The translations under genes were made by a program, and so were the position numbers. Below, piece by piece: positions 12,209-23,499 of a DNA stretch of 64,000 nt. The stretch covers positions 663,568 through 727,567 of the forward strand of contig NMRA01000044.1 in NCBI GenBank assembly GCA_002633005.1, written 5' to 3'. The stretch's first letter is position 1, and each line of letters opens with the position of its first letter. The notes beneath the pieces were generated by a model. It ran no database searches. It had not been told where the DNA came from and saw nothing but the letters and a program-made list of their open reading frames with translations. The stretch comes from Phoronis australis. Its lineage: Eukaryota; Phoronida; Phoronidae.

Positions 12209-12691
12209 CTGGAATTTAGAACTGCGGTCATGGGAGTGTTTTCACCTCCTGATGGCGAAGCGATCGAGTTAGCTGTGGTATCTTCATCAGCGCGTGATCT
12301 CAGCGGGAGGTCACCGCTTTATCCACTCAAGCGCTCGACAACAACTAAACTTACGAGAGTCTCAGAACTCCCACATGCAAATTTGATATGCAAATGAGGG
12401 AGTACTTGACTACTGCGCCATCTATACATCGACGGAAAAGCTTAAATACCCGTGACTGCGTGTGGGAAATTGCGATTGCGTGCGCTGAAGTCGACATTTT
12501 CAAAGTACAATTACACCACTGTTTAAGGTTGCAAAGTGAGTTTTTTGATATCCTTCTATAGAAAAAGCTTTAATCTCTCTGATGAAATCATCTGTTTCCT
12601 TTTAAACGAAACTTAAGTCCTAAAATTAGCCCGGGAAGGAGGCCAAAAACGGCGGTTTAGCTAGTTGTCCCTTCCTGGTTATCTCTTCCTG

Positions 12692-13898
12692 GTAGAAGGT
12701 ATATCACGTGTGGGTGGTTGTATTGAAAATGCTGATGTGTGTTTTGATGCTAGAAATCCTGTGAATTTGCCGAATAAGCATTATGTAACTGATCTTGTCA
12801 TTTCCTTCTATCATGAACAGGAAGGTCATTCAGGAGTCAATATGGTTTTGGCTGCTATTAGGCAGAAATTTTGGATTTTGCAAGGCCGTTCTGCAGTTAA
12901 ACGCGTTGTTGGCAAATGTTTTGATTGTCGCAAACGTAATGCACGTCCTGGTGAACAGATTATGGGTTCTTTGCCTAAGGATAGAGTGTTTAAGCCACCC
13001 TTTGCATATATTGGTATAGACTATTTTGGTCCTTTTATGGTGAAGGTTGGAAGGGCTAGAGCTAAGCGTTTTGGTTGTATTTTCACTGATTTGAGTTTGA
13101 GAGCTGTGCATATTGAAGTTTGCTTTAGTTTGAGTATTGATTCCTTCTTGTGTTCACTGCCTATATTTATCAGTCGTAGTGGTTTGCCTGAGATTATCTA
13201 CAGTGATAAGGGTACCAATTTCAGAGGTGCAGATGCGGAGCTTAAGCGTGAGATTGCACTGATGAATTAGGATAAGGTGAATGATTATTTGTTAAAGCGT
13301 GCTATTCAGTGGAATTTCAATCCACCTGCAGCTAGTCATACAGGTGGAGTGTGGGAACGGATGATTTGTTCAATTCGTAAGATTTTGCGTGCTCTTATGA
13401 AGGAACAGATTGTCAGTGATGAGTTACTGGTTACGTTTATGGCTGAGGTTGAGAAGATTCTCAACGATCGTCCATTAACTGTTATTAGTGATGATCTTAA
13501 TGAACCTGAGGTATTGACACCTAACAAGTTGATTTTGCAACGATTGAACTGTTGTAAACCTTTGTCGATTCCGAGTAGTATGAATTATGCTCAAAAGCAA
13601 TGGCGTCAAGTTCAATGTCTTGCGAATTCCTTTTTGGAAACGATGGATTCGTGAGTATTTGCCCTCTATGCAGGAACGTCAAAAATGGTTATCTCCTCGT
13701 GCTAATATTGCTGAGGGTGATATTGTTCTGATTGTTGACGATAATGTCTCGCGTGGTAACTGGCCCATGGGTGTTGTTGAAGAAACATTCCCTGATGTTC
13801 ATGGTCAGAATCGTAAAGTTAGAATTAGAACAAGTAAGGGTTCTTTTCTGAGAGACATTCGTAAGGTTTGTTTGTTGGACAGGAAGTCTGATATTTGA
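12692..13898 (+). pseudogene. BEL/Pao copy 1 integrase and C-terminus
   Basis: Pol resumes after the insertion. A zinc-binding HHCC module (HEQEGHSG...CFDCRKRNA, about 12810-12940) is followed by a DDE integrase core: the first Asp in YIGIDYFGPF (about 13010), the second in IYSDKGTNF (about 13195), and Glu in GGVWERMI (about 13350). A TAG at 13268 interrupts the core in frame. Near 13627 a one-base shift moves the frame; the C-terminal part (FWKRWIREYLP...KSDI) ends with TGA at 13896-13898. The core would cut and join retroviral-like cDNA into host DNA; this copy is broken. Confidence 0.88.
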
Positions 13899-13999
13899 AG
13901 TGTACAATGTATATTGAGTTACTGGAGTTAAAGTAGTTAAGTAGTTTTGTAACAGTATGATTTGTATTTGGTGTTTATTTTTGTAAAAGACTTGGGTCA

Positions 14000-14014
14000 G
14001 TCTTTGGGGGCCGG
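14000..14014 (+). other. Candidate polypurine tract of BEL/Pao copy 1
   Basis: TCTTTGGGGGCCGG lies directly before the 3' LTR at 14015. The G-run is the usual kind of plus-strand priming site, though short. Confidence 0.4.
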
Positions 14015-14318
14015 TGTAAGATGCTTCACGTTTGTTTGCTCCGGGTGGCTCATGGTCACGTGTATATTCATGGCTGAATGGACTGAATGTAATTTGCATG
14101 TGACCTGACCCTCATTTGAGTATGAAGTGTTGTGCGCTGACTCGATTTACTCACATTGTGGCAGTGCATATTTGGCGTCAGTGAGGAGAGCCAGGGAGCG
14201 GCAGTATTGAGAACTCAAACAGAGAAGAACTGTGAGAATGTCAATTAGAAATGTTTCACGTCTCTCAATAAGGCAGTGTTAAAAGATATTAACTCCTCTT
14301 GACTTGCCAACACTCACG
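14015..14318 (+). repeat. 3' LTR of BEL/Pao copy 1
   Basis: Matches 3207-3510 along its full 304 bp. The terminal base is G here instead of A. Followed by AAGCT, the target-site duplication. Confidence 0.93.
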
Positions 14319-14323
14319 AAGCT

Positions 14324-17300
14324 CGTATTATAAATTTAACGACTGCTTGTTTTCTTCAAGGGAGGTAGATGGGATGACTCGGCAGCCACTGACATTAAGT
14401 TTTGGTGCAGAAAACTGAATTCGGATTCCCATGGCGACTCTCGGAGTTCCTTAAATGGGGGATACGAAGGATCTTTCAGTGGAAAACCAGCACATTGTGC
14501 GTCTGGTATGTGTGTTCGCACAGCTTATGCATGTTGGTCTTATGATTGGTTGGAGTCAGCCGGCTAAAACCAGCAATTTTAGATTTGATGGCGAAGTCAT
14601 TTTAAAAGCAGATGACCATGCTCAAAGTGCTCGTAGAGACTCTTCTGTGAACTTTAAATGTTTGGCAAGCTGAAATATACACAATTGCCATAGCAACCAG
14701 GTATGTTTGACAATAGTTTTGTTGTATCCAGTTGACATTTCTAAATGGTGGGGAAAGATTGTGCCTCTGTGTATATGAGTTTAACTAGCTTGACACGGAC
14801 ATGAATGACCAGATTAAAGTTTCGTGGGTTTCCTAAACTGAATAGAATTTTGGGAGCCCCGGTTATCTTCCCTCCCTTAGCTACTACAGATTTCGAGCTA
14901 TTCCCCAAGTCGCCATAAATTGTCAAGAATTCGACCTTGTCAATTTTTTTTTGATTTCCCCCCTCTTATCTCCACCACCTCCGCCCCCCATACTCCTGAT
15001 GTCGCCAATTTTGTGCCGGCCTCCCATGTGCGCCTTATACGGAGACAAACCTTAGGGAAGCAGCCTTCATAACTTGAGCAATCATGTTTTAACAAAATTT
15101 CACGGACAATGATATCAGTGCTGTAGTGGTAAAATTAGAGGTAAGTAGGCGCCCAAAGCCCACCGTATCACATTGATCACTGAACGTAGGCGTTACGTTC
15201 AAATGTCAAAAGGTGGTTGGCTGCGACTACGTGCGCCTACGCCCCACTGCAGGACTGAATGATAATGAGGCTTAAGTAAGGGCCAGCTCATACGGATAGT
15301 TTGAAGCTGGACTGTGACCTTCAAGTGAACAATAACTGTGAGCTGACAGCTCACGCAGACTGAAGGTGTGAACACATGAATTGAACGAACTGGGCTAGGC
15401 AATAAATCACTTAAGCCAGGCAGCTCAACTCATGGTTATCGGTCTGTGCTGGACCTAAGTTCCAGATTTACGTTACTATGGCCCAATTTGGGGAAAGTCC
15501 ACTTTTATTAAGTTTATGCTTTGAAGGTATATTTTGAAAAGTTGAGGCTCCAGGGTCACTGGTACAGTGCCTATGGGACTGTTTCAAAACCCTTTATGAA
15601 AGCACGAGTAATCCAGTTTTTGATTTCTGGGGACAAATCACGCAGGATATCCTAAATAGTACTCACACCCCAATACAACGCCCGGAGTTCAGATTTAGCT
15701 CCCGTGGATCAGATTGTGCGCCTTGGTGTACTGTATTGTAACACTTTGTAGTAAAAGTGAATGCGTGATCCATCACATGCTTTGCAGGAAGGGAAATGGC
15801 AAACCAACTACTCAATTTGGGAGATCGAAAATATATTGTGCAATGATACTAAACATGAAAAACACAAAGAAAATGCAAAAGCAATTAATCTTTCCACGTT
15901 CATGTGCATTGCGTTTTACTTGATTTAAATACTCAAATCCTTTTTTCCTCTTGTCTTTAAAGTTAAACAACTAAATTTTGTTTATCAATCAAGAAACAAT
16001 GCATTCACTGTCATTTGAATTATGAGTACATTTTGGGACACCCTGTAGAACTGTTCGGAGTACATCAGTACCTTTCAATGTTGTTTCAGATAGACATGAA
16101 TGGTCTAACATACTTTTCTATTTGGGAATCGGATGCAACTATGTTCACTGAAACATCGACAGTTCTTAAAATATTATCTTCCAATTGTCAAAAATTCTAT
16201 ATGAATAACGCAATTTTCACAAATACACCAATATGTAAATCAGAAAGCAACAAATTCGTTGTTTATCGAAACGGAATATTATTAGCAATTCCCGAGGACA
16301 AGATTGCTGACAATCGGGAGTTACATGGGAGGCGGAACATTGTACAGGATTTTGGGGTCCACCAAGAAATGGTGGTCTGCATGGTCTTCAAACTTCAACG
16401 CTTTTGCTCGTAGATACATGCTGTATTTATAGAGAGATAAAGGGGGAATTGCCACGAACCGCCACCCCGAGAGAGAATCTCGTCTGAAATTGGACTAAAT
16501 ATAATTAAAAATAGGTATGAGAGATATTAATTCATTATCCCGTGACCCTCCAACAAGCGATCTTTGTTAACCTAAAAGGTTATACGGTATCAAAAAACAG
16601 AAAAAAGCTGGTACTCGAATCCATCACTGGACCTTCTCTCATTAAGAAGTTATCAATAAAAAAGACACCAAGAGTGGCAGCATGGACGATATCAACGCAC
16701 CCTCTCCAAGGGCTGGGCTCCTAAACATGAAAGAAATGAGCAGCGATCCCATTGATGCTCTGTGACATTTTTTCAATTTTCACCAAGTGATATACAATTT
16801 CTATTGAAAAAAATGAGATCGACAAATTACTCCGCTATTCCTTGTCAAAGAGAGGTACTTTCAGAAATATAATTAAGTTTTGCATTCCCAAAATTCTCTT
16901 ATTGGAGTTTAAAATCCCTGCTTTGAATTGACCAGTTGTACTTAAGCTGTGCTTTAAAAAATTCTGGACTGTTTCAAAACACATATATGAATTATTAAGT
17001 ACATTTTGTCAAGTGCGCTTAGACGATGTATGCTGCAAAATGGGGCTGCCAAACAACTATGTCCTCAACAGGACCCTCAAAGTGTAAAACAAGTGCTGGT
17101 AGTTGACAAATTTCTCTTGAGTTATCTTATTCTCCTTTCGATGTCTTACTTTTCTGGACTGCCCCCGTCCCCAAACCCATGTCGGTTGTAACAGTTTAAC
17201 CATGACGCGTGGAAATAATAGAACGGGGGTTCACGTGCCCTCTTCTCACGACCCCGATCAGACAAGGGATTCTCGTGTTGACTAGACAAGCCATCCATTT

Positions 17301-17900
17301 TGTTGCATAAATCTTCCGATGCTTAAAGGATGAGTTTGCCACAGAAAAGTGTTCAGATCAATCGGACGATTATTGAGGGCGCCAACAGGACGCCAACATT
17401 AAAAATTACCATTGGCGCATCATCAGGCGTCACGCCGAGTTGTGTGGGGGCAGCAGTCGAGAAAAGGTGGCTACAGCGAAACATGATATACATGTAAACG
17501 AAAGAAAACTTGTCAACTACCGATGCTGGGATTATATTTGTGGTTCCTGGACAGGAGGCTTTTGTTAAGAGAGCTTAGATTTTCTGAAATATTATTTCAT
17601 CGTTTAGATTATTAAATTTCAGAACGAAGAGTTTTAAGGTATGCAAAATTGTATTTCACCGGGGATCATTTTCTGGAAAAAAATAAAGCAATTGCTTCCT
17701 GTTTTTGACATTGTATTCTCTTCTTATTTAAGAGCCCCAATCTTGGAGGGACTCGTTGATGACATGCAGGACGCTCTTTCCCGGTTTTCTGTTTTTTATT
17801 TTTTTCATAACCTCTTAGGCTTACAAATGTCCAATTTTGGAACATGGTATCTTAGAAATGACTGACCGGATTGATATAAAAGCTTCAGATGTTCTGTAAA
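14324..17900. other. No recognisable gene (3.6 kb)
   Basis: AT-rich sequence with short ORFs. The longest, 16015-16413 on the plus strand (132 codons, MNYEYILGHPVELF...), matches no family I know and has no clear splice context, so I treat it as uncertain. A short block at 16455-16485 (GAACCGCCACCCCGAGAGAG) resembles 8930-8960. Confidence 0.4.
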
Positions 17901-17904
17901 ACAT

Positions 17905-19620
17905 TTTTATGCGCCCACATATTTTTATGTGGACGCATTATGCGTTATCTCCGTCTGTCCGTCCGTCTGTCCGTCCATCCGTGCGGCGTCCGTCCGGCGT
18001 CCGTCTGTCCGGCGTCCGCTGTTCTATCTCCAAAACCCTTTGACGTACGTTCATGAACTTTTGCACATATATGTTCCTATTATAAATGGGACGGCATGAG
18101 CGAACTTTCGGACGGATCCGACTACCGGTGTACCCCCTAGTGGCAGTTTTTAGTTTTTTACGCTTGCCTTTATATCTTCAAAGGTCCTCAACGTATTTTC
18201 CTATAATTTTGTATATAGGCATCTATTAGTCAGACGACGCTATCCTGGATGGATTCGACGCAGTTTGCGCCACCTAGTGGCCATTTTTTTCGAGTCTGTT
18301 TTTTGGCGTCCACCCCTCTATCAACCAAGCCGCTGTAAGGATGATTGTGGAAATTGGCATGTATGTTTTTACTATGAAGCGAACGGCTGACGATAATTTT
18401 CGACTACTGTGGCGTCTCCTAGTGGCATTTTTTTGCGCCCATGGCTGTATCTCGTAAACCGTTGGCATGACCTTTGCTAAATTTGGCAAGTGTATTTATA
18501 TGGTGTTGACAATGGATGATGACGACTTTCGGACGGATCTGACTACCGGTGTGCCCCCTGGTGTCAATTTTAATTGTTTAACGTTTACCTCTGTATCTTT
18601 AAAGGTCCTTAACGTATTTTCATAAAGTTTGGCATATAGGCATCTGTTAGTGAGATGGCGCCATTCTACAATTTTGGATGGATTTGATGTAGTTTGCGCC
18701 ACCTGGTGACCATTTTTACTGTTTTTAGTCTGTTTTTGCTTCCACCCCTCTATTAACCAAACCGCTTTAGGGCTGATTGTGAAAATTGGCATGCATGTTC
18801 TTACTACGAAGCTGACGATGATTTTCCAACGATTTTGATTACTGTGGCGTCTCCTAGTGGCAGTTTTGTTTTTTTGCGCCCGTGGCTGTATCTCCTAAAC
18901 CGTTTGAAACATCTTTGCTAAATTTAGCAAGTGTATTTATATGATGTTGACAACGGATGACAACAACTTTCGGACGGATCTGGTTACCAGTGTCCCCCCT
19001 AGTGACAATTTTCATTTTTATGCTTACCTCTGTATCTTCAAAGGTCCTCAACGGATTATCTGAAAGTTTGAAATAAGGCATTTATTGGTGAGATGATGCT
19101 ATCCTCCCGCTTTCCGATGGAATTGAGGTACTTTGCGCCACCTAGTGGCCATTTTTCCTGTTTTCGAGTCTTGTTTTTTGGTATCCACTCCTCGATCAAC
19201 CAAACCATTCTAAGGATGATTTTGAAAATTGGCTCATATGCTCTCAGTGTGAAGAGGACGGTTGACGTAGTGGTAGTTTTGCTTTGTTTTGGGGCCATAG
19301 CTGCATCTCCTAAACTCTCTACAGAGTCTTTATTAAATTTAGTAATTGTATTTATATGAAGTTAACAGCAGACGAAGACGTTTTTCAGGCGGATCCAATG
19401 AACGCTGTGCCCCATAGTGGCAATTTTATTTTTTTCGGTTTTCCTTTTTTCTCTGAAGTTCCTTGACAGATTTTTATGAAATTTGGTAAACATTTTTCTG
19501 TTAAAGGGGCGATGGCATGTTCTTATTTTCAGATGGATTGGAGGTTTTTTCGCCATCTATTGGATAATTCTATGAAACAAATATACAACCCTAGATTCAC
19601 TCTGTTTGCGGTGCATTCCT
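17905..19620. repeat. Tandem array, ~420-bp higher-order unit built of ~140-bp subunits
   Basis: Begins with a GTCC/GTCT-rich simple repeat (17941-18010). The block 'TCTTCAAAGGTCCT[C/T]AACG' recurs at about 18175, 18595 and 19030, with a weaker copy at 19450, giving a period of about 420-436 bp. Within each unit the box CCTAGTGGCA-TTTT recurs every ~140 bp (near 18132, 18268, 18411, 18549, 18688, 18846, 18988, 19136 and 19404). It is always preceded by a CTGTATCTCNTAAACC-like block. The last unit is degraded. I see no coding constraint. Confidence 0.8.
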
Positions 19621-20557
19621 TGGGCGCATTTCAAAGCTTCGCGTTGCTCTTGTTAGGAATTTTTAAGAAGTCCCACTTTTGCATGAAAGGTTATCAAAAT
19701 AGGACTTCAGTGATTTTAATTTACATTTTTCAATTGATATATAAGGAAAACGAAGCGATAATTTAGAGAACTGTAACAGCGTTTTTATAATTTCATCTGG
19801 GACATTTAGTTCACATGAAATATCATGTTATTGATCATGTTGTTTTGCCAAGAGTTTACCTTTCTGTTTTGCTAAATTTTCCTAAATTGGTATAAAGTAA
19901 AAAATCACGTTATACGGATTTTCGACTTTCAGAAATATCTATTTTGCCGACATAGTTTTGTAGACATTTGGCTACGTGTACATACTTGTGATAAAATTAT
20001 TTTTGAGCTTAAAAGAGCCACTACAGGAGAAGTGCTCTAATGACGGAATCAGTTACCTCCTTTGTCCTGTTTTTTGTGAAATCACATAATCTTTTATGTT
20101 AAGGGCAATCAGCTTTTAAAGGGTGGCCCAGTGATGGAATTGTCACTATTTTCCAGTTTTTGATAATAAAGACTTCCTGTAAAATGTACCCCCGTTCAGA
20201 CGTGGTTCTCACTCGGAGGGGCATCTCAGCGAAACATGTAGAGATTAACACCAAAAATAAGAGAATACTTACGAATACCAAGGCTGGATTTATCCTTTCT
20301 ATGCCCTAGCAAGGGGATGTTTTGCAGATAAAACCGTCCATGATACGAATTTCAAAACGTACCTACTTAGAAAAATCTGAGAGCACTAATATCCCAGATC
20401 AAATCAACTAGTAGTTAACCTTCGTATTTTGCATTTATCGCCTGGCCTTATCGTTTCTCACCAATGAAACACCAAACAGCGATGCAAAATTGTTATGGAT
20501 ACATTCAAATGTCGATGCTTAGAGTTGCTTTATTTCATGATTGCTGATATTCTATAG
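19621..20557. other. No recognisable gene
   Basis: AT-rich sequence with only short ORFs and no motif. Confidence 0.4.
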
Positions 20558-20682
20558 GAGCGGCCATCTGCAGTATTCAGACGCTCGTTGAAGATGACCA
20601 AAGAGGCGGCGACGATACAGCTCTCAACAATGTTCGTTTCCATTGTTGCAAGCAAGAAGATGGCATTTCGGCAATTGGCTAA
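20558..20682 (+). CDS. Possible VMO-I-domain exon
   Basis: A short open stretch preceded by an acceptor-like TATTCTATAG reads [20 protein letters not shown] followed by RFHCC. The core ...VE..Q..GDDTALN.(I/V)...C is the signature of the vitelline membrane outer layer protein I (VMO-I) fold, which occurs in secreted proteins of many animals. The frame enters in phase 1 and reaches TAA at 20680. No good GT donor is visible before the stop, so this is either a terminal exon or a gene fragment. Another candidate exon of the same kind lies at 37504-37680, but I cannot join them. Confidence 0.45.
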
Positions 20683-21699
20683 CTTTCTTTATTCGATGAA
20701 CCATCGTGTCATGATTGATTTCATATCTACAAGTAAAAATCGATCTGTTTACTCATACAGGTTTTAAAATGCACCCCGTCAACAAATTGCAAACTACCTG
20801 ACATTACAGCTTTAAGAGGTTAATTGTATCCATAGAAACATACAATGTATTTACATTCCAATAGCTTTTTCTACTCTGTTGTGCTTCACAGAATGAGTAA
20901 TATACCTGTATAAAACACAAACCTCTCTGTTCAATATTATTTTTCATAATATTTAAGCTACTTTTGAGTTCTCACCAAAAGTTACATCAGTAAAACCATT
21001 GTTTTCCATCAAAACACAACATGGTTATAGGCTCAAAATACAAAACAAAGGCACTAAATATTTTTTTTGTTTTTGAAACTGATTTTAAAAAGTGGTTTTC
21101 AGCCAATTTTCTTGAATTTTGTCATATTTGTCACGTTTTCAGAATGCTCAGAAAATTACTGTAATGATGGTATGGTAATCACATAAGGGTTTTGTATTTC
21201 TTTAAATAACTTAGAATACTTCATTCAAACCTTTAGTCATTCACATTCACCCAAATGTATGAATTAATTGATTAAAATTAAGATTTTGCCTTTTTTGAAA
21301 AAAAGAAGCGTCACTTCCTCATTTCAGAGTAGGGTAAAAACATTAAAACTGTTAAATGTATTTTGTAAGTTTTTATTTACTTAAAAGGGCATATTGTTAA
21401 TCAAAATGACTATAAAAGTAGAAATATAGGTTTCTAGGTTTAAAGTTCAATAATAGTGAAAAAATACTCTATCTGGTTTTTAATCAACCAGTTTTACAAA
21501 AACATGGGATATACTTAAAAAGCAAGCAGTCAAAATATCTTTCTACTGGAATTCATCTAGAACACCAGTTCAATCAAGCAGCCAATAAAACTCAGAAATG
21601 TATTGTGCTGATGGGTACCTGATTGGGTTTAGTTTTTGCTGACTTTACTTAAAACAAATGCTTTTCTCATACACTTACGTTTTTAAACTTCATCAAAAT
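20683..21699. other. No recognisable gene
   Basis: Strongly AT-rich and without long ORFs. It may be flank or UTR of the minus-strand gene copy that ends near 21700. Confidence 0.4.
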
Positions 21700-22880
21700 C
21701 GTCATCATCATCATTGTGATCTAAACAATGTCAGTTGGACCACTATTATTGCAGTTAGAACACCTACACAGATCCGAGACAAAACAGGAGCACGGTTTTA
21801 TGTAGCATTGACTGGTTTTACATGAGCATACCATTGACTTGATGACATTACTCGGTACTGTAGACTTCCAAACAATAAATACTGTATCATCCTCAACTTT
21901 TCAACCATCACCATCTGGTGAGGGAGCATTCATTAATGGAGTCAGAGACAAGTGGTGGATCCTCGCTTAGTAGTTGCACCATTTTATGATGCATTAACGA
22001 ATCCTGTGTTAGTGGTATTTGGTAAGTTTTCCTCAGATGATGGTAAAACACAGAAATGTTGTATCTTGATTCACTGACACTGTGGTAATTCTGACCAAAC
22101 AATTAGCACACAAATAATTGCAGAGAAGTAAGGAGACTTTTGGACAGCTGGAATTCAGCACCCAGCACCTGAAACGCTGTCTGAAAATTTGAATCTGACA
22201 AAACCAGCTGCAACTCCTTCTTTTTTCCTTGCCAAAGAATGCACTAATGCTGTCAGAACCTTTAAATAAAATCATCGCAACACTTTCAGTATCGATTTAA
22301 AGGAGCGCTAATTTCACTCTTGAAGACTGAATCCAAAACCTGTTTTGGAACGTCACCTCAGTTAAATGGATAAAAAAACTACAATCTGCTTCCAAAAATT
22401 ACTCATTATGTCACAAAAGGAATTCCCAGTGTCCAAAGCAGATGGTCTTTGTCGTAACGTGGCCAAAATGATACTGTGTTAAGAATTTTTTATTGGAAAA
22501 ACCGAGTTTAGTGCCCTTTTAAATACAAGTAGTTTTTACAACAATATTTACTGTTGTGTTCAAGTCGAAGCATTGTGGCCTGTAACAAGTTTGCATATAA
22601 TGAATTGTCATTTTCTCAATTTTAATTCAATCAAAACCGATTTAAAATGTATCCTATGGATTTCATCGAATTTAGCATAACCTTCACCTGTAAATGCGTG
22701 CAAGTTAATGAGAGCTGAGCAGACATCTGATGACAAATTCTCAAATACTTTCTCAACATCAATTATTCTGCAGTTGCTCTTTCTACCAGTAATGAAGTAC
22801 AACTTGCATGGGAATTTCTCTTGAAGATACAGAGCTATTATTTCTACATCCATGCCCGGGCTTCGAATAGGGATTGTTCT
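21700..22880 (-). pseudogene. Uncharacterised nuclease-like family, copy B (C-terminal part, with an intron)
   Basis: Read leftwards from 22880: SPGMDVEIIALYLQ, then SALINLHAFTG. At 22688 the frame meets CAG|GTGAAG; 428 bp lower an acceptor TTTATTTAAAG|GTTCTGAC (exon resumes at 22259) rejoins it in phase to give FTG-SDSISAFFGKEK. Next come SDSNFQTAFQVLGAEFQLS, FGQNYHSVSESRYN and, near 21720-21810, a Cys-rich tail CSCKTSQCYIKPCSCF...CRCSNCNNSG. In related proteins I recall, the first motif is DTDV and the second GCDS. Here Asp/Cys have been lost (GMDV, GSDS), and a frameshift in an A-run plus a TAG and a TAA break it. It is a degraded copy related to 23500-25975. Confidence 0.55.
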
Positions 22881-23166
22881 AAAGCCCCCTCGACCCACGA
22901 GCCACAACCCCCCTCGACCCAGTCTACACAAGCTCGACTCGATCTGAACATAGAACAAGTGCTGACTTGCAGAACCATCGAGTCAGGCCGTGAACTCGGC
23001 TGGCTTTTCACTGTTTTTGCAATTATTACAGTCGATTGGGCAATTTTGAAAGCCAAAAACAGAAAAAAAATAACGCAATCAAATCAAACCAAAGAATTAC
23101 CAACGTTACAAATGTAGTTCCCAGCAATTCAGTACAAGGTTAAAAAAACACCGTGTACAAATTTTG

Positions 23167-23180
23167 CTAACCCCCTGGTG
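23167..23180 (+). repeat. 14-bp inverted repeat, left (CTAACCCCCTGGTG)
   Basis: Exact reverse complement of 26028-26041. AAAAAAACACCG lies just outside it on this side, and its inverse CGGTGTTTTTTT lies outside on the other. Together they bracket gene-family copy A, so they may be ends of a mobile unit. No target duplication was recognised. Confidence 0.5.
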
Positions 23181-23499
23181 GCCGCTATGCACAAAATCCA
23201 ATATGACTGCTGCCGAAAATGGAAATTGGAGTATCGCGGCTATTATTATCACTAGAACATATTGTCATACCATTCTTTCAATATTTTCAAGCAAAAGTAA
23301 TTAAAAATAACTCAAATTTATGTTTGTCCTCATATAAGTTACTTTATTTATTTAATGGCTGTGATTTGCTGTACAAAATCCTAGAATTACCATTTTCCAA
23401 AAATAGATTTGCACATAATAGGATTGTCCAGCTGACTGTGGTAATACTTCTAGACTGAGACATGTAGAAACATAAATACTTTACTAGTACCTGAATGAA

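Larger units (their letters stand above)
7672..12691. mobile_element. 5.0-kb terminal-inverted-repeat insertion inside BEL/Pao copy 1
   Basis: Starts CAGGAAGAGATAACCAGGAA and ends with its reverse complement. The 29-bp ends (7672-7700 and 12663-12691) match at 28 positions. They are flanked by GTTGAAG (7665-7671) and GTAGAAG (12692-12698), a probable 7-bp target duplication with one mismatch. Removing the interval and one flank restores the pol reading phase. No intact transposase was found: 7800-9220 has only short ORFs, 9225-10893 is a separate element, and 10900-12660 holds a degraded coding-like stretch. The superfamily is undetermined; the CAGG ends resemble hAT but the duplication length does not fit the usual 8 bp. 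Confidence 0.85.
3207..14318 (+). mobile_element. BEL/Pao LTR retrotransposon (copy 1), split by a nested insertion
   Basis: A complete but inactive element: two 304-bp LTRs (3207-3510 and 14015-14318), flanked by the 5-bp direct repeat AAGCT (3202-3206 and 14319-14323). Between them lies one long gag-pro-RT-RNase H-integrase reading frame. The order (gag, CCHC-like knuckles, aspartic protease, RT with YVDD, RNase H, HHCC zinc finger, DDE integrase) and the 5-bp duplication are typical of BEL/Pao. The frame carries at least five in-frame stops and one frameshift and is interrupted by a 5,020-bp insertion at 7672-12691, leaving about 6.1 kb of element sequence. I count only about seven LTR mismatches by eye, so the insertion looks moderately young. 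Confidence 0.93.

Noticed and set aside
16015-16413. 132-codon plus-strand ORF (MNYEYILGHPVELF...)
   Set aside because: No recognisable family, AT-rich codon use like the surroundings, no evident splice sites; kept only as a remark.
17930-18010. GTCC/GTCT repeat as a possible CRISPR-like or regulatory array
   Set aside because: It is a simple-sequence edge of the 420-bp tandem array; no spacers and a eukaryotic setting.
22840-23117. 98-codon plus-strand ORF overlapping the start of copy B
   Set aside because: No motif; opposite strand carries the recognisable family sequence.
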